From: Tetrapyrgos nigripes
Lineage: Eukaryota > Basidiomycota > Agaricomycetes > Agaricales > Campanellaceae
Reading direction: 5' to 3'
DNA: 64,000 bases
Assembly: GCA_013368315.1 (NCBI GenBank)
Contig: JAACJM010000277.1
Coordinates: 41,668-105,667 of the forward strand
The notes beneath the pieces are model-generated. The model was not told where the DNA came from. It searched no databases and saw only the letters and a program-made list of their open reading frames with translations. The translations under genes were made by a program, and so were the position numbers. Positions 35,550 to 46,813 of the stretch are shown here, piece after piece. Numbering within the stretch: the first letter of the stretch is position 1; each line of letters begins with the position of its first letter.

Positions 35550-36714
35550 ATGCTCTCTACACTCACATCGTTCTTGCTATCTGCGCTTGTCTTTAATGTA
35601 GTCAGGGGTACCGTTATCGTTCCTCAAGCACCTCCTTCCGACCATATATTCCACACATCTAGCGACGTACCCACAGGACGCAATGCGACTATTGCAGGAG
35701 TCAACACCTACATTAATACCCCTCCCGAAGGAGCCTTTGACCCAACCCGAGCGGTTGTCATCCTCATGGATATTTTTGGATTTGGGAGTACAGACAATTT
35801 CGTTAGTAATTACGTGTACTTCTCCATGGTCGATTGACTACTGAAAACAATTGTTATGAATGTTGGTGCACAGCTGCTGGTAAGTGATTTACTTTCGTCA
35901 GGTTTGATGTTTTTCCTCGTTAATGACTCTATATGTCCCCCAGACCGACACTTGGGCAAAAGCAGGATTTGCCACGTATATGCCAGACTATTTTCTTGGT
36001 GATCCTTTTCCTCAAGACGGTAGCGTCAGTAATCTTAGTCTAATGAATAGTCCACGCCGTCTGAATATACCCTGATATTTATATCTAGATTGCTAACGAT
36101 GCATGGCACCTCAACCACACCGAAGCTATCACGACTCCACCTCTCCTTGCTGTCCTTGACGCATTAAGAGTTCAAGGCATCCAACAGATTGGTGTTTCTG
36201 GTTATTGTTTTGGAGGTACGTCTTTATTTTATCCGTCTAGCTCATTCCCAGCATCCAGCTAATCCATCATCCGATCATTCTACTTGCCAGGTCTCTACGC
36301 AACTCGTCTCACCCAAAACAACACTGTAGCCGTCGCAACCATGGCTCACCCTTCCAGTCTGGCTATTCCAGACGATTACATCCTTGTCAAAGCGAATTCG
36401 ACTGTTCCTGTCCAGATCAATTCAGGAGAATTTGATACAGGATTCACTCCAGCCTTGGCAGAACAGACTGATGAGCTTATGGTTGGCTATGCTCCTGGGT
36501 ATAATCATATGGCGTGGGCAGGTGTCGGACATGGGTTTGCTGTTAGTGCGAATGCAGTGAGTATTTACTTTTCAGCATACAGATTGATGATGGTATAGCT
36601 GGGCCGGAATCTGACTGGTGTGGTCTTTTTACTTAGTCAGATCCCGTGGCTGTCGCTGCCAAAGAAGGGTCATTTGAGGTTATGTCGAGTTGGATTAGCG
36701 CTCATTTCGTCTAG
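35550..36714 (+). CDS. Secreted dienelactone hydrolase family protein
   Basis: Member of the dienelactone hydrolase family (alpha/beta hydrolase), which opens lactone or ester bonds; fungal secreted members act on unknown aromatic or lactone substrates. The start at 35550 gives a signal peptide (MLSTLTSFLLSALVFNVVRG). Family marks: VVILMDIFGFGS, DTWAKAGFATYMPDYFLGD, the nucleophile cysteine in GVSGYCFGG (split by an intron after CFG), an Asp in INSGEFDTGF, and the histidine in GVGHGFAV. The last exon ends WISAHFV, stop 36712-36714. At least four introns of 50-100 nt. The join between the first exon (to about 35805) and DTWAK (35942) is uncertain: either one intron of about 135 nt or two with a tiny exon between. 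No disabling change is needed, so it may be functional. Confidence 0.8.
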
Positions 36715-39700
36715 GGTTTTGAGCACTGATGTGTAAACAGTAAAGTATGTCAAAGAAAGATTGAGAGAGGAAGTGGTTGGGTAATGTACTTGTACTATCA
36801 TGAGCACGTTCTCCAGAAGAATGATACTATTCATATGCTACGCGAAGGCATTCATATTGCTGAGGTAACCAGGATTTACTCCTTTGCTTTTTTGTCCGTT
36901 TGGTTTTCCAGGTTACAAGATACTGAGTGCTCTCCGGGCATACTTATGTTAACAAAATCTCTTTAAACCCACGTTTTTATGTTGGAAGAGCTCAATAACA
37001 AGGGCAATGTGGGCCACCGCTAGCGCGTGACAATGTCGAGGCCTGGAAGAGACGCCGATGGGCGTTTCAACTGTGGCTGGTGAGAAACTTCGGCAGTGGC
37101 CGGTGTATCACATAGCCACACCCGCAACGCGGTGCTAATTGCTTACGCCTTCGCTCTGCTCGATACATAGTAACACAGTGTACTCTAAGAATGGTCAGGT
37201 AGGGAGACATTAAAAACCCTTTGAGCATGAAAACCACTTTGGGAAAAATCCACATCATAAGGGAAAAGTTACCACTGCTGGAAAAAGAATACAATAGAGG
37301 GCGGGAACAGGAGGGTAAATGAAAAAAGGAGGTAAAAGGAGTCCAAGGCTGATGACCTTGGAATGAGTGAAGGATAGAGAGTATAGGCGAGCGTATAAAT
37401 AGTGGATGAGGGAAAAGGGGTAAGGCTGAAGGCTGAATCAAGATGGATAGTGGGAGGATCAAGTTCTCACTGGGATCGCCAGTTCATCGAAACATGATCA
37501 AGCAGACCCAACCTCCCTGACATACTCAGATCATAGGTGTATGGGTAGGGCAGGTAGGACTCGAGTTTACACTCCAGCTAGCCATTAGACTTGTGTAAAT
37601 TATAAATCTAAACACATTTTGTAAGAAATGAGTCCTTAAAGGGGCCTCATAATATTGTGCCTTCTGAAGTTCAGCTGACATGGCCAGTGTCAATTGTGGG
37701 AACAAGTGCCAATCCTTCTTTCCAAACAACTGTGAGCATCCCTCCGGCATCTTTCCTCCTTTCTGCTGTTCTTTGGCTTGTTTGCTATGCAACTGGACCA
37801 CTAGAAGTTTTTATGTCCCTCACATCTTCCTATGCCACTCACCAGCAGGTCACTAAATTTTTGCCAGTAGTGCTCAAAACAACTATTGGTGCTACAAGGG
37901 TCCTGAAAGTCATATGAAGGCAGCTGGGAGGAAGAGAGTCCAGGTCAAGATAACGAGGACAGAGGTTGACTATGAGGATACAGAGATGTGACTGTCATGA
38001 ATCTCTTCCTGCCTTCACTTCCAGACCCTATCCTACATTCCTTCTACTTCCTTTGTTCTAGATCTCGTCTCCTGGTACCTATGACTTCTATCTTCTTTGA
38101 TACATCATTTATCTGCTTCTATGGCACATATTGACATCACTTAGACACCTGATCATCATCCTATGATAGCTTCCCTTAGTACCTGCTGATCTAGCTTTGT
38201 ACTTTCATATATTTACTATAGGGCTTTGTAGATAGGTCTCCAGTCTGTCCACTTCTGTCCCTCTGATCCATACTGCTCAGCATTGTCCTCAGTACTATGT
38301 AGACTCTGGCCTAGTACTGGCTTACTCACCTATACCATCTATTTGCCTTGTTACTTTGTCTTTGGCTTCTGTGTGGTGGCCTGAGAGGCATCCAGTCCCT
38401 ATCTGAACCTGTTCTTTGCTGCAGTCAGGCTGAATATCCTGTTGCCCCCCCTGCTGCATTGTCTTGTGGAAACCTGCCTTTTCCATCACGGCAAAAATAC
38501 AACAACATGCTCAGTGTATATGACAATACAACTTTCCACTATAAAGGTTCAATGTTCCCAGTGAAAAATGACACAGATGAGAGCTGACTTAAACTGACTG
38601 AAACTGACTGGATCCGACCCCAACCAAAATGGTGGGCCTTGTCAGCTCCAGTTGGCTCCAGTCAGCTGTAGCCATAGAATTTTACATGCAGCCTGACCAA
38701 TTCTGACTGGATCTGGCTGGATCTGGCTGGATTGCACTGGTTACAGCACTCAGATAGCATTGGAGATGATCAGATTGAGGCAAAATGGTAATTGTATTAT
38801 CAGGTTCTACATAGACACTACATTTTCCTACTACGAAGTACTACTGCCCATAAGGCCAAAACTGAATAATGTTACCAAGTCCACAGTGGTACCAAGAAAG
38901 ACGAAGTAATGAAAAGGAAGGAAGGGATATGAGCATGTTGAATAGGATGGACAGGGGAACTCTAAAAATGACAAGTCAGAATGGCAATGGTAACAGTGAT
39001 AATCAAGAGCACAAACCATGCATTGTTCTTGCACTCATTGGCCATGTTTCAATATACCTAAGTCAAACTTAGTGTTTAGCAGGAATAAGAATGAAAGACG
39101 AGACGAACTGCATTAACTTCAGAGGTCTATTGAGATTGAAGCTAGAAAGAGAACAGAGATTGAAGTAGAGACAAAAGGCGTGTCAGTGTTACTCAATCCT
39201 GTACTCACCTGTAGCAGTCTATAACTCAGGCCTGGCAGTCACTTCACTACCTTCAAGCAACCCATCCATTCTTCTCACATACAACTTCACCCAGCAAGGA
39301 GCCCTGCCTCATATTCACACAGAATTGTCTTCAAGAAGAGTAGTTATCATGGCATTGACGCATTTGACGCATTCTGGTAGGTTGTTATGGTGTCTGGTGC
39401 AATGTCCAGTGATGTCAGTGGATAGGGACAATGGAGCCTGCACACATTAGCCTACTATGGAGGAAATGTCAAAGATGAGAGTACCTTGAGGAAGAGAAGT
39501 GAGAGGCATTGTGGGGAGTGGGAGGGAAAGAAGGGAGAAGGAGAGGGCAGGGGAAAATCCCTGACTCTGACTGAAGAGAGGAGAGCGATGTGTCCCACCA
39601 ATCGATCAGCCAGTCCTGGCAAGGGGGGTTTCAAATTTGAAACAGAGATTTCTGCATGAGGTCATTTGTTTCTGGTCGGGGACTGGCCTTGTTCCAACTC

Positions 39701-40540
39701 TGCCTGGCTCTCCGACGCTCAGTCTCTCGTTGCTGTGCCCAGTACTCTGAACACATGATACAGTTATGATGCTTATGGTGAGTTCCTTTCGTATGGATCA
39801 CTGGTTTTGTCCTTTTGACCAACCAGCTTTCAGCAACTTGACAGGTGAGGATAGCATGTGTAGTGAGGAAGCAGTTGTCTGTTGAAGTAAAAAGTGAGTT
39901 GTCTTGTGACCACTCCTCCTTCCTCTACCTCTTTCTTTTTCTCTGCCCCTCCTCTGTCTATGGCACTGCAACCTTTGCTAACTGCAGTTGTCCATGCAGC
40001 TCTGCAGTCACCCACTCAAAATACCTGGCAATGGAAGGAGACAACACTCAGAACCTGTGCCTCCCATGCCATTGAGAAAACTAGACACTAGCAAGTTCAG
40101 ACACGCCCGCTGCATCTGCAAAATGCCAAGTCTGTCTGCAGATACGCAAAGGCAGACAGGTCTTTTCCTCCTTTTACCAATCCTTTCCCCCATCTTCTTC
40201 TCTACAAGTTGGTCTAGATGTTATACTTGCTTTGATGTTCATGTCATGGTGCATTTTGCCTGCCTAAAGCTTGTGATTTCAAATTTTTGATAGGCTTTCT
40301 TTATTTCATTTCTCTATCTTTCCCTATCATCTTTCTTCATTTCGACATCACCTGTCCTTGTTTCCAGGCCCTATTCCTTCAAATTCCTGCAGTCTGGACC
40401 CTGTTCTCAATTCAAAATGACATCTTTTGGATCTCGTTTTTCAATTTCCATCCATATCAATGCTACCTACTGTAGGCTTATATGGCTTTAGTTCTCAGTT
40501 CCTTAGTTTCTCATCTCACTTTTCTCATTTCTTTGTTGTG
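36715..40540. other. Long interval without a supported gene
   Basis: Open frames are short and show no family motifs. 37657-37917 (plus) gives an 86-residue frame of ordinary composition that I do not recognise. About 38590-38750 is a low-complexity stretch built from CTGACTG and CTGGATCTGG units. The last 400 bp before 40541 are pyrimidine-rich, as is common upstream of fungal genes. Confidence 0.4.
37007..37045 (+). repeat. Dispersed GTGGGCCA motif, copy 2
   Basis: GTGGGCCACCGCTAGCGCGT followed by TCGAGGCC. See 29739-29785 and 61820-61856. Confidence 0.35.
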
Positions 40541-43102
40541 ATGTCTTCCCCATTGCTTCCCACTGCAGACATGGACACCAAAATGGTCAACACCTCCACA
40601 AACCAATCCACTGGTTCAAACCTATCCAATCCCACTACCATCCATGCTGGTACAACTGTCCAGGCAACTAGTATGTCTCACTTTACTTCCCTCTAATCTG
40701 CTTTTTGTTGATGTGAAGTAACCCAGAGCATTCAATCTTGATGCTATTGCCCATCTCGATCCCCAATCAGCAGCTGTTGCCTTGGTCCTTGCTCATCCTG
40801 ACTCTGTTCCAGCAACTGGCGTAACCAAAGCTCTGAAGCTGTATGTCCCTTACATGTACAAAAAGGACTCCTACCAGATCAACAGAAATATGAGACTTGC
40901 CACCTTTGTGGTCTGTACTTGTTTGGCTGGCAACAATGCGGATAGGTTGAATCTGTACTTCAATCTCTCAGGTGACACAGTATGTTACTTTCACTCACTC
41001 GCTCACTGTTTCATTCATGTCCTCACTTACCCTATAGTATAATGTTGATAAAATCAAGAAATGCTGAGGCAGGATCTCTGCTGAGCCACTCACTATCATG
41101 GCTGCTCTTCCCACCACTGTACCTCATATCATGAAGCAATCCAACATCAAATTTGAGATGACCAAGGCCATTATGTGTTTGAATTGGGATCAGACCTTTT
41201 CTGCAGGAGCTAAAGGCCAAGGTAATTGTCATCAGCTTTTGCCTGCATTGTCATCAGTCATCTCACATGTCTCTTCTATCAGTGAGTTACTATGGATTCA
41301 AAGACACTACCCACCAATGGCAGCTTCTTCCTTTTCTGTTTGAATTGGAGAATGCTCACTCCAGTTCTGTTCTCCCACCTTTGACCATTGAGCAAATTGC
41401 TGCTCTTGCTGCTGTCAACAATGATGAAGAGGATGATTATGGACAAGAAGGTATGAGGCGTATTGCATTATATCTTCTTTTCTTTTTTTTCGATGGTCAC
41501 AGCAGCCAATACTGCTAGTCCTGAAGAGCTCCAAGGGCTTGATTTTATCAGCCAGCAGTTTGAACCAAAGCCAGGTTTGTAGCAATCATCATTTGATATA
41601 TTCTTACCCATATCTGACTATGGTTTTCATAGCTGATGGGTGTTGGTATTTGTCTCAGATGCCTGATGATGATGGCAAGTTCAAGAACACTGCCAAAAAC
41701 CATGTTCTCCTCCCAATCCGAGTCAAGCTTCCAAACTTCATCGACAGCTTGGGTAACAAAATCCACCCTTTGGAATATAAGGCTAGGCTTAACACCAGCA
41801 AAAAAAGTGGCAGTGAGATTTTACTGCAATCTGTGAGTAATATATCTTTTCTATCCTTTTCTATATCCCTACTTGCAACTTGAACACTCAAATTGTCCAG
41901 ATTTAAATTTCCTGACTCCCATAAGGGCCAAACCATTCTTATGGACCTATTTGTTCTGCCTGAAACTCAAGCAGCACTTGAGATCTTCTATGACGAGTTT
42001 TACAAGAACCTTTCACCCCCTGATCCAGCTATCATTTCTGCCATCATTTCACCCTCCATTCTGACTTCTCCTCCCAAACGCACCCTCACTGTGTGGTAGG
42101 GACGCACGTCCCTCCTGTCAGATCAATACTTTATTTCACTTTCATGTCTACCATACTTTCTTACCTTCAATTCGCATTCACCGTCGTACTTACTAAAGAT
42201 TCTTCTTTCTCAAACCGGTTAACTTCTAGCTGATGTCACCTCCGATCCCTCCCAGTCCGTCCCATCCTTCGCACAGTGCCTTGAGCAAGCACTGAGGGTC
42301 TTGGGAGTCCCCTACTGCGTCGTATTCTACATCTGGTGGTTTACCGACTGGGAGAGAGAAGGGACAATTGGCAAAAAGTGAATCCGACTTTGCACTTGCA
42401 ACAGGCTATTTCTATAATTATCTCGGACTTACTTTCCCCGACAGCTTCTCATTGATTCTATTCCCCTATCCCTATTACTTACTGTCAATCTGTTTCTCAA
42501 CATCGTCACTCGCTTCTCTTTGTAGATACTTACACTTTTATAGCTATATTGCATTCCTTGCAGTAAATTAGTATAAGTAGACACTAGTACTAGAAATCTG
42601 TATCTTTCCTTCTGCGCACTTTTGAGCCCCACTGAGCCTGAGCCGAGCCTTTCGAGCCTTTCGATCCCCTATTCTTTGAGCCTTTCTTATTCTTTGAGCC
42701 TTTTCACGTCTTTGAGCCTTCTAGAACCCTATCCGATGCGTTATTCTCATGCCGTCGCATTCCTTCTTTCACTCCCACTCCCATTTCCGAGACACGACCA
42801 GTTTCCCTTGGTCCTCGCTTGGACCCCAATCTCCTTCTTCAACTGTCAACAAAAGCAAGTCCATCACCACCACTTCTGGTTTCGCTTATACTGTCACAGG
42901 GGATTCACCTGTTGGTTCCACCTCCACCATTGGAGAACAGTCTAAGACGACAAATATTTCTGGAGACAACTCGACTACCAGTGGAGGATCTACCGAGACT
43001 GCTATTGGATCTACTACTCAGTCAGTTACCACTGACTCAGACAATGATCCTCCTCCTTCCAAGAAAGCAAGGTCTACCAGGGCTGCAGGGAAAACGAAAT
43101 AA
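40541..43102 (+). pseudogene. Gene B, multi-exon paralogue of gene A, split by an insertion
   Basis: Apparent exons: 40541-40670, 40729-40979, 41038-41221, 41283-41450, 41503-41574, 41633-41832 and 41901-42099, with 52-68 nt introns. The tail (about 42850-43102) is displaced. Shared with gene A in order: an early MD start (40571); DAIAHLDPQSAAVALVLAHP; SAGAKGQ joined to VSYYGFKD across a phase-1 intron; LPPLTIEQIAALAAVNND; CWYLSQMPDDD; LMDLFVLPETQAALEIFYDE; and a Ser/Thr-rich tail with DSDNDPPPSKKAR, a likely nuclear localisation signal. Damage: TGA at 41065-41067; the joint between exons 6 and 7 is out of phase; and about 750 bp of foreign sequence lies between the SPPKRTLTV end and the tail. 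No helicase is next to it. Function unknown. Confidence 0.6.
42097..42850 (+). other. Insertion of unknown type inside gene B
   Basis: This stretch separates the last body exon of gene B from its nuclear-signal tail. It begins with a small palindrome (GGGACGCACGTCCC). One frame (about 42231-42380) contains FAQCLEQALRVLGVPYCVVF and WWFTDWEREG, which looks protein-like but is not recognised. TTTGAGCC repeats occur near 42680-42720. I could not find terminal repeats or a target duplication. Confidence 0.4.
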
Positions 43103-43826
43103 GTACTTCGACTTTTGGACATTTCTCTGAAAATTTTTCTACTGCCAAGTGTACCAATAGTTTATCAGTTTACTTACCATTATTTCTTATAGTACTCTGG
43201 TCTGTACCAATACAAAGTCTTATGTTGACCCTTGACATTTGCTTTAAGTTATACAAAATTTTAAACAGTCAATTGACTATACCAGCTATGATATGTACAT
43301 ATGCAGCATGAAAAGGTGCGAATGCATTAGTAATGTAGCGAGAGAGAAAATGAAAGGGAAACAAGATGCTGCTTCAAAACAGAGTTGGGGACTGGTGCAT
43401 GAAATGCACCACTAGAATGGTGGAAGGGAAGAAAGGACATGTCATCCATATTACACAAGCAGAGCTTGAAATATTGTGGAGTTTGAAGAGCTGGTTTAGG
43501 GCGGGATAAAGACGTCGAATTTGGACTTTGTAAAAAAAGAAAAGAGAGATGACAAGGAAGGCTAGATATACTTATAGATGTTGTTGATGAAACCACTCTT
43601 GATAAGAGCATTCGATGGTGAGCCTGACCCAAAATTTCTCAGATATGCTCAGCATCAATCTGACTGAAGCCGAGGATTTCTGAAAGGTCTTGCCCCATCA
43701 GATTCTATCTGTACAACTCAGTACTACTCGTATCTACTCAGAAATTTTGACATACAGTCAGATCTCGTCTGTGTAAATTTTCACTGGGGTTCAACCCTTC
43801 CTCAATGTATATCTATGTAGATCAAC
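43103..43826. other. No gene seen
   Basis: Unassigned sequence between the end of gene B and the target duplication of the 2-kb TIR element. Confidence 0.5.
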
Positions 43827-43834
43827 TGTTTTTC

Positions 43835-45867
43835 CACCTGTGAAGCCCAACTAAGCGAACAAATATGATAGCTTAAACCCCCCCTCCCCATAGCGCATTA
43901 ACTATTGGTTAATTCTAGAGGGACTTAAACCTTTTAGAGGGCTCTGGCAGCTGGGAGAACAGGTGGTGTCGTAGAGCAGGTCATGATCGGGTTTGGGTGC
44001 CACCCCTACATCAGATCAGGCGCTATCGGTTGCTCCGCTTGTTGTCCCGCCCTCCCAACAACAGCGAGCACGTATGTAGCTCAGATAAAATCGTATAAAA
44101 TCAGAAAGAATTTGTATAGTACAGTAGAACATGTAATAAAATACAATTACAGGTATAAAGCAAAGTCTGTTAATCAGTATCATGCGTAATCTTCATGATA
44201 CTGACAGCAGCCCTCAAGCCCTCCTCCTCTTCGTCTCTGCTGTCGTCACTGTCGTCGCTACCTCTCTCGTCCTCATATTGAGAGACTGCTGCAATGTCCC
44301 TGGCAGATATACATCTTCTCCCTGCTGAAAGCTCTCCAACTCCTCGTTCTAATGACCCACTAAAACCTGGAAGCAATGAAATCTTATGAAGGGTCTTTCC
44401 CAATGCGAAGAATACTGCCCACGGTATGTGTGCAATTACTGCGCTCAGCAACTTCAATTACAAGTGTAGTGGCCACTTGGTCCTCTGGGACCTCAAGCTC
44501 GTCATCAAGTTTCCTCCAGGTTCAAGTACCATTCTCATTCCTTCTGCCCTACTCCTTCATTCCAATGTAGGTGTTCAGCACAATGAGACTTGTTACAGCA
44601 TTACGCAGTATACAGCTGGTGGTATATGGCGATGGTTAGAGAACAGTGGTCACACGAACAGTCCCCCAGAAGAATGGGAAAAGGTAGTGGAGCGGAAAGC
44701 TGGTCGAGGAGAAGAAGTATTGAAAATGTTTGTTACATGAGAAGAAATCTGTGCTTGAGGGAATGGAAATGTAAACTTAGTAGATTTGTAGTTGTATGAT
44801 TTTGAAATGCCAGAATTTTTTGAATCAACTTGTCTATGTGTGTGAGTAAGAGAGCCAAGAGAAAGCAATGGTTGGCTGCTGAGCTCCGGACCTTATATCC
44901 GGAATAGCCTCTCAACGATGAGAACGACGATGACAAGGTATCCAGCCCAACGTCCTGCTCAAATGGCTGCAGAATTGGCTTAGGAATGTTCTTGCAAGCT
45001 TCTAGTAGAATTTCGAGCAAAAATATCAAGTCTATCTATTGTAGTGCACAAAATGCTTTCAGAGTGCTACAAGATACTTGGATCGAAGTATGAAAAAAGC
45101 AGTCTTCAAAAAACTTGTAGGTTCTGTTGCTTACTTGGCTTCGCTTACTTGGCTTGTTCTTTCAAATTCGCAAGTCCTTCAGAACGCAGACCATCGAAAA
45201 GCTTGTACAGTTGTAAGAAAATGCATTTCAATCATAGTATTTTAAGTACATAAATTCATCTTACATACTCAAGACTACAGTGTCAATAAATTGTTCTCCT
45301 ACAAGTACACTTTTATACTATGTATTTATTGAGAAATAATGTCTTTTAGGTCTTCTATCATTAATAGCCGTGTATTTCACTTGAAAAAGGCCTACATATT
45401 CTGAGTACCATTTTAAATTATTTTTTTGCGAATTGCTACGTGTTTTTAAAGTTACATACGTGCTCGCTGTTGTCAGGAGGGCGGGACAACAAGCGGAGCA
45501 ACCAACAGTGCCTGACCCGACGTGGGAGCGTGTTGTATATTTTTAGATATACTTTATTTCATGTTCTACTGTACTATACAATTTTTTCCGATTTTATATG
45601 ATTTTATTTGAGCTACATATGTGCTCATCGTTGTCGGGAGGGCGGGACAGCGAGCAGAGCAACCGATAGCGTCTGATCCGACGTAGGGACGGGACCCGAA
45701 CCCGACCATGACATCATCATGACCTGCTCTACAACGCCACCCGTTCTCCCAGCTACCAGAGCCCTCTAAAAGGTTTAAGTCCCTCTAGAATTAACCAATA
45801 GTTAACGCGCTATGGGGAGGGGGGTTTAAGCTATCATATTTGTTCGCTTAGTTGGGCTTCACAGGTG
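43835..45867. mobile_element. 2033-bp TIR transposon with perfect 8-bp duplication, non-autonomous
   Basis: Ends CACCTGTGAAGCCC (43835) and its exact inverse (to 45867), in terminal inverted repeats of about 310-320 bp (to about 44146 and from about 45548). TGTTTTTC stands directly outside both ends (43827-43834 and 45868-45875), a perfect 8-bp target duplication. The right arm carries an extra inner partial copy of the TIR (about 45470-45540, GGAGGGCGGGACAACAAGCG). Inside is the relic of a 2-oxoglutarate oxygenase (44384-44740) but no transposase. An 8-bp duplication fits hAT or Zisupton/KDZ elements. The oxygenase cargo favours the KDZ group, in which fungal TET/JBP genes are known to travel. 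Confidence 0.85.
44384..44740 (+). pseudogene. C-terminal relic of a TET/JBP-like 2-oxoglutarate/Fe(II) oxygenase
   Basis: The frame reads GMCAITALSNF, SGHLVLWDLKLVIKFPPGS, LIPSALLLHSNVG, ETCYSITQYTAGGIWRW and stops at 44738-44740. This block matches the C-terminal half of the basidiomycete family I take to be TET/JBP-like oxygenases, which oxidise methylated bases in DNA. The second iron histidine would be that in LLLHSNV. The usual arginine after ET, which contacts 2-oxoglutarate, is Cys here (codon TGT, one C-to-T step from CGT). Just upstream, where H-x-D would be expected, the frame reads FPN, preceded by a TGA at about 44387. So the catalytic set is lost and the N-terminal part is absent. 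Family assignment is from memory of motifs; a cupin-like protein of another family is possible. Confidence 0.55.
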
Positions 45868-45984
45868 TGTTTTTCGTATGCTATTGTTACTGGTAACTCC
45901 AATGTAGTTGCCTGTATTCTCGGTGGTGATCGGGGCGGATCGACCCTGGACTTATGAAGTCATGAGCTTGGCTTGCTCAGGTCA

Positions 45985-46375
45985 TATCATCCCAGGAACA
46001 ATGATGTACCTAGACCTACATCGGGACGCTTCCTGGACCCTTGGTGTATCAGTTTTTAGTCCCAGCCCGGGTACTAGATTCCTCCTCCACCTCCAATGGC
46101 TCTCCCAACTCGTGCAGTCAACACCTTTGGGGAGGTTTCATTCTTACTGCTCGAGAGAAAGTCAGCCTTTATTGGTCTCTTATCATCCCAGGAGCAATGA
46201 TGTACCTAGATCTATATTGGGATGCTTCCTGGACCCATGGATCATCAGTCTTTGGTCCTAGCGCAGGTAATAGGCTCCTCCTCCTCCAATGGCTCTCCCA
46301 ACTTGTGCAGTCAGCACCCTCGGGTTTCATTCTTCATCTCTTGCTCCCCGAGAGCTAATCAGCCTCTTTTGCTCT
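45985..46375 (+). repeat. Tandem duplication, about 196-bp unit, two copies
   Basis: Unit 1 (45985-46180) and unit 2 (46181-46375) both start TATCATCCCAGGA and run through ATGATGTACCTAGA, GCTTCCTGGACCC, CAATGGCTCTCCCAACT and GTTTCATTCTT. They differ at scattered sites and short gaps. No conserved reading frame through both, so probably noncoding. Confidence 0.7.
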
Positions 46376-46755
46376 CTCATCTTACTCTGATACAGCCCGG
46401 AACTGTCAATCCTCTATCCGCCTTCGAAATCACAGATGTGACATCCACGATGATCACGGGAAGGGTTCTCTAAATAATCCTGAGAGGTCAGTATGAGATT
46501 CATCTCCTACGAGCGGAAAGAGTCACGCATTGTATTGGTGACAGTCACGTGATCGAGCGTATATCTGGTGATGGTGGGTTGCGGACGCACTCCAGCCTAT
46601 TATATCTTCTCTAATTTTGACTGAATCGACACAGAAGTGCGAGAAGAGGCTGTAAGTTCGTCCGACTCGATCAGGTCCCTAGAACCAAAGACACCGTGAC
46701 GAACGAATACAGACTTTACGGAGTGCCACTATCAATGCAAGGGCTCACGTTTCAG

Positions 46756-46761
46756 TATAAA
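46756..46761 (+). promoter_or_regulatory. TATA box of the DUF6534-type gene
   Basis: TATAAA lies 58 bp upstream of the ATG at 46814. Confidence 0.5.
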
Positions 46762-46813
46762 ATCTCCCACATTCATCCTGTGTCTTTTGCCCCTTCATCC
46801 AAGTTCCTTCGAT

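Noticed and set aside
37657..37917. 86-residue plus-strand ORF
   Set aside because: Ordinary composition but no start context, no exon neighbours and no recognisable motif; not enough to call a gene.
38590..38760. Coding repeat from CTGACTGAA/CTGGATCTGG units
   Set aside because: No open frame maintained through the units; simple low-complexity DNA.
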